From positions 186,001 to 250,000 of the forward strand of contig NZ_CP016500.1 in assembly GCF_001713475.1 (NCBI RefSeq): a stretch of DNA of 64,000 nt. Direction: 5' to 3'. The first letter of the stretch is position 1; each line of letters begins with the position of its first letter. Of this stretch, positions 41,723 to 51,915 are shown one piece after another. Below the pieces are notes generated by a model, which saw nothing but the letters and a program-made list of their open reading frames with translations, was not told where the DNA came from and did no database searches. Position numbers and translations under genes: made by a program. This DNA is from Agrobacterium sp. RAC06 (lineage in GTDB: Bacteria > Pseudomonadota > Alphaproteobacteria > Rhizobiales > Rhizobiaceae).

Positions 41723-43660
41723 TCACCGGATATTCTGGTGTTCGCGTGCCTTGCCAAAGCGGCTCTGATCGAGACAAGTACGCATTTCCGAGCGGCGAAA
41801 CCACAAAGCCCGACCGCAGCGCAAAGGCGGATTGCCGCTGGTAAAGATGATCTGCTCGTCAGCGCGCATTTGAAGGACTTCATGCGGCAGGATCAACGGC
41901 CGGCTTGCCAGCTGCGTCGATCGGGTTCTCGAGGTGCCTTTCGCCTGAAAACTGCGGCTGATCTTGTCGATCTCGACGGTCGTCATGCCGCAACGCCTGG
42001 AGATATAGTCGGCCGTTTCCGGGTCGTTGATGGCTGAAAAACTGATCCAGCTAGCGCTTTCAAACCACTTGCTGGCAGCATCGCGGCCACCGAAGCTCTC
42101 GCGCATCTGCCCGATGGATTGATATAGCAGGATGAGGCTGATGCCGTATTTGCGGCCAGCATCACGCGCGGTTTCAAGGATACGCATGAAGCCCAGGCGC
42201 GCGACCTCATCGAGGAGAAACAGAGCGCGTCCCGGCATTGCCCCGTCCCGACCATAGATCGCATTCAAGAAGGTACCGATCATGACCCTGGCCAGCCCCG
42301 CATGCATTTCCAGGCTCTTGAGATCAAGGGCGATGAAGATGTCAGTCTTTCCATTTGCCAGGTCGTCGGTGGCAAAGGTCGATCCAGAAACGAGTGCAGC
42401 GTAATTGGGATAGCTCAGCCAGTGGGTTTCCTTGATCGCATTGGCATAGACGCCGGAAAAGGTCTCAGGCGTCATATTGACGAATGTGGCGACATTCTCC
42501 TTGACGAATTCAGACTGCGAGGTCGCGTGAATACGCTCGAGCCTCGCTCTCAGTTTCGGCTCGGGCTCGGACAGGTTTGCCCTGACAGTGCGTAAGTTCT
42601 GGTTTCTTTTGTCCGTATGACCAGACAGGCAGACATCTGCAATTACGGCCGTCAGCAATTGTAAGGCCGAGGCACGGAAGAAGTCGTCGCGGTGGCTGCT
42701 TGCACGACCGCTTTCACTCATGATCCAGGAGGCAACGGCTGCAATATCTTCCTCCTTGCTGGTGCTGTGACGACCGATCCAGTCGAGTGCATTGAAGCCG
42801 ACAGTCGGATCCTTGGGATTGAGAACAAAGACATCACGACCGTATGTCTTGCGATGCTCTTCGACCACAGGGGCCACCTCGTTGGATGGGTCGAGGACGA
42901 TGAGCGTGCCGTCCCATTTCAGCGCCGTCGGTATCGTCACCGACGTCGTCTTGAAACCGCCAGATCCGGCAAAGGCGATCCCATGCGTTGATCCAAAGGA
43001 GGCATCGAAACACAAGAGCTTTGACCTGCCCCCTGCCCCCCAGGTCGCCTCATTGTCGGTGCGGAACGCAATGCTTGCTGCGCTGTCGTGGTCGACCCGG
43101 TAGCACTCACCGATAACGATGCCACCGCCCTCACCAAAGAGCTTGGCAGCTTTGGTCAAGCTCATCCAGTCGGCATCACCATGAAGGGCCCGTCTGCCGC
43201 GGATACGTTTGGGCTCACGGCGCTGAAATGCTGCATTGCCCCGGACTGCCACACGCATCGCAAAGCCTCCACATAAAGCCAGGAGAACGGGACCGATCGC
43301 CGTTGCCACATCAAGCCGGAAGAAGCCCGAGGCGTCGAATGCATTGGCCCCACTCGAGGAGAAATGACGAGAGCTTTTCGCCGCCACGTCAAAGAGCAGC
43401 ACCAGGATCGCACCTGCAGCGACACCCCAGCCTGCCGCCTTGATGCTGAGTGCTCCTCTTGCTGCAAAAAGCATGACAAGGCCGGACACAGCCGCTGCCG
43501 CATAGGGCAGGATTGCGCTTACGTGATCCAGGATGATGCGTGTTCTGTCGCTTCCGCCGAAGGATAGATGCCATGGGGAGATGACCAAAGGCAGGACAAG
43601 CGCGCAAAGACCCATCATTGCCGCAGCAGCTGTTGCGATGAAAATCCTAATTGGCGTCAT
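41723..43660 (-). CDS. traG: Conjugal transfer coupling protein TraG
   Basis: A 645-residue type IV coupling protein (VirD4/TraG family). Two or more N-terminal membrane helices (residues 1-105) anchor it. The motor domain has Walker A SGGFKTTS and Walker [13 protein letters not shown]. It delivers the relaxase-DNA complex to the mating channel in the inner membrane. The gene overlaps traD by 14 bases, as in Ti-type tra regions. The start at 43660 gives the normal hydrophobic N-terminus. The C-terminal tail ([19 protein letters not shown]) is short. Confidence 0.95.
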   Translation of the reverse strand: MTPIRIFIATAAAAMMGLCALVLPLVISPWHLSFGGSDRTRIILDHVSAILPYAAAAVSGLVMLFAARGALSIKAAGWGVAAGAILVLLFDVAAKSSRHFSSSGANAFDASGFFRLDVATAIGPVLLALCGGFAMRVAVRGNAAFQRREPKRIRGRRALHGDADWMSLTKAAKLFGEGGGIVIGECYRVDHDSAASIAFRTDNEATWGAGGRSKLLCFDASFGSTHGIAFAGSGGFKTTSVTIPTALKWDGTLIVLDPSNEVAPVVEEHRKTYGRDVFVLNPKDPTVGFNALDWIGRHSTSKEEDIAAVASWIMSESGRASSHRDDFFRASALQLLTAVIADVCLSGHTDKRNQNLRTVRANLSEPEPKLRARLERIHATSQSEFVKENVATFVNMTPETFSGVYANAIKETHWLSYPNYAALVSGSTFATDDLANGKTDIFIALDLKSLEMHAGLARVMIGTFLNAIYGRDGAMPGRALFLLDEVARLGFMRILETARDAGRKYGISLILLYQSIGQMRESFGGRDAASKWFESASWISFSAINDPETADYISRRCGMTTVEIDKISRSFQAKGTSRTRSTQLASRPLILPHEVLQMRADEQIIFTSGNPPLRCGRALWFRRSEMRTCLDQSRFGKAREHQNIR

Positions 43661-43862
43661 GACCAAAGGCCTTGACCCCGATCGCCAGCAGCCGGGCCTT
43701 CTCGTCGACACTGGCCTCGATCCTGCTCGCCCCGTCGATCAATAGGCCAAGCAGCAATGCCCGTTTTTCATAGCGTAGCCCGGCTTTGACGATCAGGCCG
43801 CCGAGTTCGATCTTGTCGCGGGTATCGCGCTTTCTCGCTTCAACTGTCTTTAGCCTTTGCAT
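43647..43862 (-). CDS. traD: Conjugal transfer protein TraD
   Basis: A 71-residue basic protein, [20 protein letters not shown] followed by [20 protein letters not shown], matching Ti-plasmid TraD in length, sequence pattern and place between traC and traG. It is a small relaxosome accessory. The frame is open farther upstream through traC, but ATG 43862 is the family start. Confidence 0.92.
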   Translation of the reverse strand: MQRLKTVEARKRDTRDKIELGGLIVKAGLRYEKRALLLGLLIDGASRIEASVDEKARLLAIGVKAFGHDAN

Positions 43863-43866
43863 CCGC

Positions 43867-44193
43867 TCAGTCCTCGATATCTGGGCTTTGAGCCGGGAAA
43901 GCACTGTGTAGCTCGGGCGCTTTGGCTTCGGGGTCTGCTCCTCTTGCTTTGTTCTGGGCCCCTGCCCTTTGCTGGGGCCATCCCATTTGCTCGGGCTCCT
44001 GGCATGCGCTGCGAAAACGGTCTGCCAATTCTTCGAAGGCGGCCTGCAATTCGCGTTCGTCGACGACGACCTCACCGAGCCCTGCCTTCAGGGCGATGCG
44101 TCCGATCCGCTCGGCGTCTCGCGTTTCTGCCTGTCTCAACTGCTCCTGCAAACGTGCCAGGTCTTCTCTGATTCTAGCGCTGGTCTTCTTCAT
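43867..44193 (-). CDS. traC: Conjugal transfer protein TraC
   Basis: A 108-residue relaxosome accessory protein. A charged coiled-coil-like start ([20 protein letters not shown]) precedes [20 protein letters not shown] and FEELADRFR, the conserved TraC core. It heads the leftward traCDG operon next to oriT and presumably binds the oriT region with TraA. Confidence 0.92.
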   Translation of the reverse strand: MKKTSARIREDLARLQEQLRQAETRDAERIGRIALKAGLGEVVVDERELQAAFEELADRFRSACQEPEQMGWPQQRAGAQNKARGADPEAKAPELHSAFPAQSPDIED

Positions 44194-44257
44194 CGGATGT
44201 CATCTCCTCGGGATATCGATGATCACGCAAAGACAGGTTCACGGATTTTCTCGCATG

Positions 44258-44285
44258 GGGCGAGGTACAAATTTGTACCTCGCCC
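44258..44285. promoter_or_regulatory. Perfect 28-bp palindrome between traC and traA
   Basis: The half-site GGGCGAGGTACAAA is followed at once by its exact reverse complement. It lies in the 249-bp spacer between the divergent tra operons, 48 bases left of the nick-region core. The sequence is not the 18-bp tra box bound by TraR. It could be a repressor operator or an oriT hairpin. Confidence 0.85.
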
Positions 44286-44311
44286 AAGACCGATATCTGG
44301 CCAATGATCCC

Positions 44312-44365
44312 ACCGCTCGACGAGAGCGGTTCCGAAGGGCGCAATTATACGTCGCTGACGCGACG
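44312..44365 (+). other. oriT nick region (Ti/RSF1010 type)
   Basis: The core AAGGGCGCAATTATACGTCG (44335 onward) matches the nick-region pattern of Ti and RSF1010-type origins, where the complementary strand reads TAA-TTGCGCCCT. It is bracketed by two perfect inverted repeats: ACCGCTC/GAGCGGT (44312-44330) and CGTCGC/GCGACG (44350-44365). The position between traC and the TraA relaxase gene is the canonical one. The nick position itself is assigned by analogy. Confidence 0.85.
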
Positions 44366-44442
44366 TTGATCCTCGAAACCCAAAGCCTCTGCTTTCGTTT
44401 CGGCGAAGCTATTGATTTTTATGGAGGAAGAAGGGGTCTCCG

Positions 44443-47400
44443 ATGGCCGTTCCACATTTTTCCGTCAGCATTGTCGCGCGCGGTTCTGGCCGCAGTGCTG
44501 TGATGTCGGCAGCCTATCGGCATTGCGCCCGGATGAACTTCGAGCGGGAAGCCCGACGGATTGACTACACCCGAAAGCAGGGCCTCAGGCACGAGGAATT
44601 CGTAATCCCTGCCGATGCACCGGACTGGCTCTGCAAAATGATCGGCGATCGCTCCGTTGCCGGGGCATCGGAAGCCTTTTGGAACCATGTCGAGACCTTT
44701 GAAAAACGCGTCGATGCACAGCTTGCCAAGGATGTGACAATTGCGCTCCCGGTCGAGCTATCAACTACTCAGAACATCCAGCTGATGCGGGAATTCGTCG
44801 AAGCGTTTATCACCTCGAAGGGCATGGTCGCCGATTGGGTCTATCACGATGTGCCGGGCAATCCGCATGTGCATCTGATGACCACCTTGCGTCCTTTGAC
44901 CGAGGATGGCTTCGGTGCGAAGAAACGGACTGTTTTGCTGCCGGATGGACGGCCGCTCCGGAACGATGCCGGCAAAATTGTCTATGAGGTATGGGCTGGA
45001 GGCACTGAGGACTTCAATGCCCTGCGCGATGGTTGGTTCTCCTGTTTGAACCGGCATTTGATGCTGGCCGGGCTCGACCTGCATGTCGATGGTCGCTCCT
45101 TCAAGAAGCAAGGCATCGAGCTTCAGCCGACACTTCACATCGGGGTTGGCGCAACGGCCGTCGACCGGAAGTCGCAAGCAGTTCACGCGCGAGAAACGGT
45201 CGCTCTACCCGCTGGTTTGCCCGTGCCTGAGGCAGCGCCTGCGCCGCTCAGTGCTCCAATTAAAGTCGCAGGCTCTGCAGCGCATCGACGGGAGCTTGAG
45301 CGCATCGCCTTACAAGAGGAGGTCCGAGCACACAATCTGCGTAGGATCGAGGAGAATCCTCGTTTAGTTCTTGACCGCGTCACCCGTGAAAAGAGCGTCT
45401 TTGACGAGCGTGACGTCGCCAAGGTCCTTCATCGCTATCTCGATGACGCCGCACAATTTCAGGGGCTGATGACTCGGATCATGCAGCATCCCGACATTCT
45501 GCGGCTCGACCAGGAGCGGATCGATTTTTCCTCCGGCATGAGACGGCCGGCGCGCTTGACCACACGCCAGATGATCCGGCTCGAAGCCCGGATGGCCAAC
45601 CAGGCGATCTGGTTGTCAGAGAAGTCCGCGTTTGATGTCGGCCGGACACGTCGTGAGAAAGCCCTCTCAAATTTCCCCAGATTGTCAGATGAGCAGAAGG
45701 CCGCGATCAGCCATGTCACGGCAGCGTCACGCATTGCCCTTGTTATCGGGCGTGCAGGGGCTGGCAAGACAACGATGATGAAGGCAGCCCGTGAGGTCTG
45801 GGAAGCAGCTGGCTATCAGGTCGTGGGAGCGGCACTGGCGGGCAAGGCGGCCGAAGGTCTTGAAAAGGAGGCGGGTATCGTCTCGCGGACCTTGTCGTCG
45901 TGGGAATTGCGCTGGGATGGGGGCAAAAACCATCTCGATCAAAAGACGATCATGGTCCTGGATGAAGCCGGGATGGTGTCTTCCAGGCAGATGGCTCTGC
46001 TGGTGCAGGAAGCGACACTGCGCGGGGCAAAGCTCGTCCTGATCGGCGACCCTGAGCAACTGCAGCCGATTGAGGCGGGCGCCGCGTTTCGCGCAATCGC
46101 TGACCGGATCGGTTATGCTGAACTTGAAACCATCTACCGCCAGTATCAACCCTGGATGCGAGAGGCGTCACTCGATCTTGCCCATGGCCATGTTGAACAA
46201 GCGGTAGCTTCTTACGCAAAACAGGGCCGCGTCTTGGGATCTGAGACCAAGGCAGAGGCCGTCAGACGCCTGATTGCCGATTGGGATCGGGACTATGATC
46301 CGGGCTGTTCGTCTCTGATCCTTGCCCATCTTCGTCGTGACGTCAGACTTCTCAACCAGCTTGCCCGGGAACGGCTGGTCGAACGCGGGATTGTTGAGCC
46401 GGGTTATCGTTTCAAAACAGAAGAGGGGATTCGTCTTTTTGCCGCTGGCGATCAGATCGTCTTTTTGAAAAATGACGCTGTGCTCGGCGTCAAGAATGGC
46501 CTGCTGGCCAAGGTCATTGCAGCCGGACCGGGTTTGATCACGGCAGAAATTGGCGCTGGTGCTGATCGTCGGCTCGTCAGGATTGATGAACGTCTCTACG
46601 GCAATCTCGATCATGGCTATGCGACCACGATCCACAAGAGCCAGGGGGCAACGGTTGAGCAGGTCAAGGTGCTCGCCTCACTCTCGCTTGATCGCCATCT
46701 GACCTATGTGGCGATGACCCGCCACAGACAAGAACTCAGTGTCTACTACGGGAGACGATCCTTCAAAAAGGCAGGTGGGCTTGGGCGAGTGTTGTCGCGC
46801 AAGAACGCCAAGGAAACGACACTCGACTACGAGGAAAACAGTTTCTACCGCGCAGCGCTTCGTTTTGCTGAAGCGCGTGGCCTGCATTTGCTTGACGTTG
46901 CTCGCATGCTGGTTCGCGATCGCCTGGAATGGACCTGCAGGCAAAAAGAGAGGCTGACGGAGCTTGGCTCACGCCTCATCGCGATTGCGGGCAGGCTTCG
47001 CCAAAAGCAATCGGTCATGGCAGCAGTCCAGACACCGTCTGGTCCAGTCAAACCTATGGTGTCAGGCATTACGGCATTTGCAAAATCGATCAGCCAGGCT
47101 GTCGAAGAAAAGCTCGCGGTCGATCCCGGCCTGAAGCAGCAATGGCAGGAGGTTCTGGCGCGGTTTGCCAAAGTCTACCGAGATCCTGAGACTGCATTCA
47201 GGGCGCTGCAAATCGACGCCATGATGAAAGATCCGGAGGCCGCGCGCTTGAAGCTTGATAGGGTTGCCAAGGCGCCGGAGAGTTTTGGAGAGCTCAATGG
47301 CATGTCGGGGCTCTTTGCCAGCACCCGTCAAAAGCAGGCCCGTGACGTGGCGTTCGCCAATGCACCGGCGCTTTCCAGACACCTCGAACGCTATCTGCAA

Positions 47401-47847
47401 GCCCACGCAGAGGCAGAATTGCGCTTCAAGCAGGATGAACATGCGATACGACAGCGTGCATCGCTCGAGATTCCCGGCCTTTCTACGGCCGCCATGGAGA
47501 TCCTGTCACGCCTAGAAGCTCGACTGGATCGACAACAATCTCCCAGAGGCCTCGGCGCTCCCGAAATCGCCGGCATTGTCCGCGCTGAGCTTGAACGCTT
47601 TGCCGAGGCCGTAGCCACACGCTTCGGCGAGCGGACATTGTTGTCACTGGCAGCCAAAAACGCCGATGGGGAGGTGTTTCACAAGCTGACTGCCGGCATG
47701 AACCAGGCGCAGAAAAGCGAAGTGCAAGCTGCATGGATGGCCATGCGCACGAGCCAGCAGCATTCAGTCGCTGAGCGCCTGACAAAGGGGCAGCGGCAGG
47801 TGGAGGGGCTGCGCCAGACACAAAGCAAGGGGCTTTCCCTGAAATGA
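44443..47847 (+). CDS. traA: Conjugative relaxase/helicase TraA (MobQ type)
   Basis: A 1134-residue bifunctional protein. The N-terminal relaxase has the catalytic Tyr in SAAYRHC (Tyr25) and the HUH pair in NPHVHLM (about 142-144). The RecD-like helicase has Walker A GRAGAGKTT (Lys442), Walker B VLDEAG (Asp507), IHKSQGATVEQV near 724 and YVAMTRHRQELSVYYG near 755. The C-terminal 300 residues are helical. It nicks oriT, stays bound to the 5' end and unwinds the transferred strand. It heads traAFB, with a four-base overlap to traF. Confidence 0.97.
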   Translation: MAVPHFSVSIVARGSGRSAVMSAAYRHCARMNFEREARRIDYTRKQGLRHEEFVIPADAPDWLCKMIGDRSVAGASEAFWNHVETFEKRVDAQLAKDVTIALPVELSTTQNIQLMREFVEAFITSKGMVADWVYHDVPGNPHVHLMTTLRPLTEDGFGAKKRTVLLPDGRPLRNDAGKIVYEVWAGGTEDFNALRDGWFSCLNRHLMLAGLDLHVDGRSFKKQGIELQPTLHIGVGATAVDRKSQAVHARETVALPAGLPVPEAAPAPLSAPIKVAGSAAHRRELERIALQEEVRAHNLRRIEENPRLVLDRVTREKSVFDERDVAKVLHRYLDDAAQFQGLMTRIMQHPDILRLDQERIDFSSGMRRPARLTTRQMIRLEARMANQAIWLSEKSAFDVGRTRREKALSNFPRLSDEQKAAISHVTAASRIALVIGRAGAGKTTMMKAAREVWEAAGYQVVGAALAGKAAEGLEKEAGIVSRTLSSWELRWDGGKNHLDQKTIMVLDEAGMVSSRQMALLVQEATLRGAKLVLIGDPEQLQPIEAGAAFRAIADRIGYAELETIYRQYQPWMREASLDLAHGHVEQAVASYAKQGRVLGSETKAEAVRRLIADWDRDYDPGCSSLILAHLRRDVRLLNQLARERLVERGIVEPGYRFKTEEGIRLFAAGDQIVFLKNDAVLGVKNGLLAKVIAAGPGLITAEIGAGADRRLVRIDERLYGNLDHGYATTIHKSQGATVEQVKVLASLSLDRHLTYVAMTRHRQELSVYYGRRSFKKAGGLGRVLSRKNAKETTLDYEENSFYRAALRFAEARGLHLLDVARMLVRDRLEWTCRQKERLTELGSRLIAIAGRLRQKQSVMAAVQTPSGPVKPMVSGITAFAKSISQAVEEKLAVDPGLKQQWQEVLARFAKVYRDPETAFRALQIDAMMKDPEAARLKLDRVAKAPESFGELNGMSGLFASTRQKQARDVAFANAPALSRHLERYLQAHAEAELRFKQDEHAIRQRASLEIPGLSTAAMEILSRLEARLDRQQSPRGLGAPEIAGIVRAELERFAEAVATRFGERTLLSLAAKNADGEVFHKLTAGMNQAQKSEVQAAWMAMRTSQQHSVAERLTKGQRQVEGLRQTQSKGLSLK

Positions 47848-48407
47848 GCGCGATTGCGGAACGTGACAGGATCGTCCGACAACGACGCTTTGCAGGGAAA
47901 GCTCTGTCGGCTGCAATGGTAGCCGTTACAGTCATTGCGCTTTTGGGTCTGGTCGGTGGGTTCCGCCTCAATCTGACCCCGAGTGCCGCCCTTGGGCTCT
48001 GGAGGATCGCACCGCTTGAACTCCCCATCACGATCGGCCAGAGCGTCTTTGTCTGCCTGCCCAATAGACCTGCCATGCAAGTGGCACGCGAGCGTGGTTA
48101 CCTTCGGGCTGGCTTGTGTTCAGGGGGCAATGCACCACTCATCAAGAGGGTTATGGCGCTTGCCGGGCAGCGCGTGGTGATTTCGGATCATCTCCTGGTG
48201 GATGGTGTCAGGATCGAGGCCTCGCATCTCCTAAAGCATGACGCCAAGGGTCGTCCGCTTCTCCACGACACTGGCGGCATCGTTCCCCCCGGTATGGTCT
48301 ACCTGTTTTCACCTTATCCAGGATCGTGGGATTCGCGCTACTTCGGGCCGGTGCCGGCATCTGGCATCCTGGGGCTTGCGCAGGAGATCTGGACCTATGC
48401 GCCGTGA
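47844..48407 (+). CDS. traF: Conjugal transfer peptidase TraF (S26 family)
   Basis: A 187-residue signal-peptidase-like protein with one N-terminal membrane helix (LSAAMVAVTVIALLGLVGGF). The catalytic Ser is in LTPSAALGLWRI and the catalytic Lys in LIKRVMALAG. In Ti-type systems TraF processes the pilin-like TrbC subunit, whose gene is not in this window. The gene overlaps traA by four bases and traB by eleven. Confidence 0.94.
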   Translation: MSAIAERDRIVRQRRFAGKALSAAMVAVTVIALLGLVGGFRLNLTPSAALGLWRIAPLELPITIGQSVFVCLPNRPAMQVARERGYLRAGLCSGGNAPLIKRVMALAGQRVVISDHLLVDGVRIEASHLLKHDAKGRPLLHDTGGIVPPGMVYLFSPYPGSWDSRYFGPVPASGILGLAQEIWTYAP

Positions 48408-49695
48408 GAGCTGGATTTCCGCGAGCCATGCTCTCGGGCTCAGCAGCCTTTCGGGAGCAATTGCAGTCTTCGCCTGGAATGGTGATGCTATCTCACTGCC
48501 GCTTGCCCTGATCTTTCCGCTCATCTGGTCGCGGGCAAAAACCCGGTTGGCGGCAGCGCTCATCTCTGCCTCTTACATTTTGGTCGCGTCCCGCGCTTTG
48601 CCGCTGAGCGTGGCCGAATATTTTAAAGCTGATGTCCTCTTGGGTCTCGGCGTCTGGATTGCCTCCGCCTTCTCCTTTGTCCTTGTGCATATCCTGCTTT
48701 GGAGGCAGGCAGCCGATTGGCGCCGCGCCCTATGCTATGCCCTAATCATGGCTCTCACGGGCTTTCCTCCCTTTGGGATCACAGGCTTTGCCCATCCTTT
48801 GACGGCGGCTGGGATTGTCTTTCCCGGATGGGGCTGGTTTGGGCTTTTTGCGACTGTGATCCTCGCCTGTTGTCTGGTCACTAGGCACTGCTGGATGGCG
48901 GCACTTGTGCTGGGTGCATTCTGGCTGTGGTCGAGTGCCCCGAACTTGTCCAGCAAGATCCACATGGTCTCTACCAAAGCCTCGCCCGAAATCTTGTCCC
49001 CCGCTTCGTCTGAAGCGAGGCCCCTCTCATTGCCAACAGCCGGGTCCGCAGCCGGGCAGACGGCGTTGCCCAAAGCTTGGCCCAAAGCTTGGAAAGGCGT
49101 CGAGCTTCATATGGGCATGAGCCTTGGCCGTGATCTGTCACTTCGTCACCAAAGTGAGCTTTTAGCGATCGTCGAAATGGCGGCTGGCCGGGATAAATAC
49201 TTCATTCTCCTGCCGGAGGGTGCCCTTGGGCTCTGGACCCCGGCGCGGGAACGCTTTTGGACGCAATCGCTTGAGTCTCGGGCCTTGACGGTGATCGCGG
49301 GCGCAACCGTGATCAATGCCGATGGCTATGACAATGTGATTCTGGCGCTTAATGAGAACGGCAGCCGGGTTATCTATCGCCAACGCATGCCGGTCCCGAT
49401 TTCCATGTGGCGACCCTGGCATGCATGGACCGGTCAACCAGGCGGCACGCCGGCACGGTTTTTCGAGAACCCGGTGGTCGAGTTTGATGGGATCACGGTC
49501 GCACCACTGATCTGCTACGAGCAGCTGCTTCTCTGGCCCGTCCTGCATTCGATGGCTTACGACCCCGATCTTCTCATTGTCATCGGGAATGGGTGGTGGA
49601 CGGCAGGAGCTAAGATTGTTGCGGTTCAAAGAGCCAGTGCGACTGCTTGGGCGAGGCTCTTTTCCATGCCGCTTGTCATGTCGTTCAACATTTGA
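48397..49695 (+). CDS. traB: Conjugal transfer protein TraB
   Basis: A 432-residue membrane protein. Five or six N-terminal helices (residues 10-195) are followed by a nitrilase-like domain with the segments FILLPEGALGLW and APLICYEQLL, the Glu and Cys regions of that fold, as in apolipoprotein N-acyltransferases. TraB raises Ti plasmid transfer efficiency but its reaction is not established. AGGAGA lies nine bases before ATG 48397. traH, which follows traB on Ti plasmids, is not seen. Confidence 0.9.
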   Translation: MRRESWISASHALGLSSLSGAIAVFAWNGDAISLPLALIFPLIWSRAKTRLAAALISASYILVASRALPLSVAEYFKADVLLGLGVWIASAFSFVLVHILLWRQAADWRRALCYALIMALTGFPPFGITGFAHPLTAAGIVFPGWGWFGLFATVILACCLVTRHCWMAALVLGAFWLWSSAPNLSSKIHMVSTKASPEILSPASSEARPLSLPTAGSAAGQTALPKAWPKAWKGVELHMGMSLGRDLSLRHQSELLAIVEMAAGRDKYFILLPEGALGLWTPARERFWTQSLESRALTVIAGATVINADGYDNVILALNENGSRVIYRQRMPVPISMWRPWHAWTGQPGGTPARFFENPVVEFDGITVAPLICYEQLLLWPVLHSMAYDPDLLIVIGNGWWTAGAKIVAVQRASATAWARLFSMPLVMSFNI

Positions 49696-49856
49696 TTAAA
49701 AGACAATTCAGATGCGCGTTCGAAGGCTAGGTCAGCTCGCGGCAAGGGCGGCATGGTTAACAACAATTTAAATATTATGTTACAATACTCGCTGTCTGTT
49801 AATCAGTCTCAGTTCTGATTGCAGACAAATGTATCGGGAAAATCGGCGGGGCTAAC

Positions 49857-50114
49857 GTGGTCAAGCGTTACAACTTCAAGACATCCAAATCGGAGGCTGA
49901 CCGCCCTTCTGATGAAGCGCTTTTGAGCCTTCTTGAGGCGAATATGCAAAGATTGCCTCTAAACGATAACGCATCCTGGACTGCTCGGGCAAAGCCTTTG
50001 GGCGTCGTCGCCTCGATTGGCTCCTTTGTCGCTTATGGGGCTATCCTATTGATGGGCGCATTCATTCTGTTGATTTTCAGGCTGGTGCCAGCGTCGAAAG
50101 ACAGCGATTATTGA
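49857..50114 (+). CDS. Small single-pass membrane protein
   Basis: An 85-residue frame starting with GTG: a polar N-terminus (KRYNFKTSKSEADRPSDEAL), then one strong membrane helix (SFVAYGAILLMGAFILLIFR) near the end. No family recognised. It stands alone after the tra operon with an AT-rich upstream region. Existence rests on the coherent membrane helix and normal composition. Confidence 0.45.
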   Translation: MVKRYNFKTSKSEADRPSDEALLSLLEANMQRLPLNDNASWTARAKPLGVVASIGSFVAYGAILLMGAFILLIFRLVPASKDSDY

Positions 50115-50470
50115 TTCCAGCGTCCATGACCCCATCGGTGTGGGGCGATTTCATCATGTTGCGCTTCCCAGCGAGATCGATTGCCCTTCACCTGACCTGA
50201 CCTGACCTGACCTGATCTCAGGCGTCAACGAGAGGGCGCTGGGCGTCGCCAGTTGGCTCGGTTCTCGAAGCGATCATCGCATGCCGGCCTTTGAGGTCGC
50301 GGAAGGTCTGACAATGAAGCATCGTTCCTCACGTTCTGAACTCGATCTGACCTGGCATTCCCTGGCGCGAGCGTTTATCTACAAGAATCTGCGTATTGCG
50401 GCGCATCGTAGTTGTGCTTAGCATTAATCATTTGTTAACCACGTGAGCTTCGATCGCAGAGGTCCCGGAA
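50115..50470. other. Gap with a short CCTGA tandem repeat
   Basis: No credible gene. The only structure I see is the five-fold CCTGA repeat at 50191. The right end should hold the promoter of the small gene at 50471. Confidence 0.4.
50191..50215. repeat. Tandem repeat of CCTGA, five copies
   Basis: Five perfect, contiguous copies of the pentamer CCTGA in noncoding DNA. Such runs can vary in copy number by slippage. No gene is affected. Confidence 0.9.
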
Positions 50471-50698
50471 ATGAGCGATTTTTATGTCGTGCTGAGTCTC
50501 TGCATCTACTTGGCAGTCGCGACGGCCTTCCTGACTGAGACCTACGCGGAAGGCGAGCGTGTCGGCGGGTTTTGGGACCGAGATCGGGTCATAGGTCTGC
50601 TGATGTGCGCTGTTTGGCCAGCCTTAACATGCGCTGTCGCCGTGGCTGCCATTTGGTCGTCGAAATCCACCGTCGGTCTGAACATTTCTGCCCAATAG
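50471..50698 (+). CDS. Small two-helix membrane protein, EGER-motif family copy 1
   Basis: A 75-residue protein with two membrane helices (YVVLSLCIYLAVATAFLTET and LLMCAVWPALTCAVAVAAIW) joined by the polar loop YAEGERVGGFWDRDRV. The protein at 51916 has the same layout and loop (YLEGERDGGEWDIWRV), so the two are paralogues. No known family comes to mind. The conserved acidic/Gly loop is presumably the functional part. It is monocistronic with a GTTAAC-rich upstream region. Confidence 0.7.
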   Translation: MSDFYVVLSLCIYLAVATAFLTETYAEGERVGGFWDRDRVIGLLMCAVWPALTCAVAVAAIWSSKSTVGLNISAQ

Positions 50699-51915
50699 AG
50701 AATTTCCGGACCTTTGGCGGCGATTGGTTGCATCCATCGTCAGCGCTGATGTGCTCTTCTTTCAGACGGCGCAATTTCCGTCCGGCTTCCACTTTGCAGT
50801 TACGATTGGCGGCATGAGTTCATATCAGAACACTGTATCCTGAAGAGTTGGATCTTTATACGCCGAGCTGCGGAAACAGCATGCATAGCCAGTTGTCCCA
50901 AGCACGCTCCATCAAGCTGCGGGGACGGTTCACCCCTCGAAGTGCGTGGGGCGCCACCAGATCGGACCCGGTGACCCTTCGTAAGATTGGCCGATACGCA
51001 ATTTCTGGATCTCCAAAGCGGTGGCCGATGTGTCACGTTCAGAACGCGGCGAGATGAAGGCAGATGACACGCTGCCGCTTAGATAAGCCCTATGCTCCAC
51101 AATAGCAGCCACCAGATCAATGCCGACAAAAGCATTGTGGTCAATAGAGCTTTCAGCCTTAAGGTAGGACGCAACATGATCCGTACTCGTCACACTTCAA
51201 AGAATCAATTTCGTACCAGCCCGAGCCAAAGGTAGAGCTTTTGGCCAGCCATGTCGGCCCCCAGATCTTGGATTGTGAGAGATGGCCACGAACTCGTGAT
51301 ACCCGCCGGGCTGTGCCTAGCCTCTATAGCGCGCTGCGGTGATGGCTTTGTCTGGTCCTGCTCGTGTTGAGTTTTGATAATAATATCAAACGCCTATGGC
51401 TCAACATTCTGAGCGTGCAGGTGCGCGCATAGGGTTGTTTCACCACATCGACCATTCGCGATCTGCGTCTTAGCTGAGCTCTCGCTACTTGCGATCATGT
51501 TTTCATATGCGTGAATGAGTTTGGCAGAAATGCCTCTTCATGAGACAGGAGGAGCCGCTTTCGGGGGTAGCGCTTCACGGTTTGAACTTTTCAATCAGTT
51601 CAAAGGAGGCCTATCCATCGGCAATCTTTTCGAGTGCGCAGGTTGCCCAGGATCGTGCCCAGAGATGGGGAAGCCTACTCGTGCTGTCTGGGCGCGGAGC
51701 GTTCATTCATTAGGTATGGCGCGGTTGATTGAGCATGACTCAGCTTGCGACAGCATCTGTCCCAATGCTGCTGCGGACAAGACGCGCATTTGAACCTGGC
51801 TCTGACCCGCGGTTGGTGGCACCAGGCTTGCACCATCCCATGATCTTGCGTGAGGTTAATCGATGTTTAACGAAAATCATAGAATGCTAGCGTCTCGTCA
51901 CGTCGGGACATATCC
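50699..51915. other. 1.2-kb gap between the two paralogous small genes
   Basis: Apart from a doubtful 32-residue membrane peptide gene at 51079-51177, no convincing gene was found. Longer frames at 50930-51193 (minus) and 51515-51793 (plus) lack ribosome-binding sites and motifs. Confidence 0.4.
51079..51177 (-). CDS. Possible 32-residue membrane peptide
   Basis: A short frame, MLRPTLRLKALLTTMLLSAL then a Trp/Leu-rich end (IWWLLLWSIGLI). It has a positively charged N-terminus and one membrane helix, the usual make-up of small membrane proteins. The upstream ribosome-binding site is weak. A longer frame overlaps on the same strand. Only tentative. Confidence 0.3.
   Translation of the reverse strand: MLRPTLRLKALLTTMLLSALIWWLLLWSIGLI

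Noticed and set aside
44194..44442. tra box for TraR quorum-sensing control
   Set aside because: No 18-bp sequence resembling the tra box was found; the palindrome present is different in sequence and length.
50191..50215. Possible CRISPR-like or iteron repeat (CCTGA units)
   Set aside because: The pentamers are contiguous with no spacers and no rep gene is near, so it is only a simple tandem repeat.
50930..51193. 87-codon minus-strand frame between the two EGER-motif genes
   Set aside because: No ribosome-binding site or motif; a short hydrophobic frame on the same strand is at least as plausible.
51515..51793. 92-codon plus-strand frame
   Set aside because: Irregular composition, no motif and no start signal.
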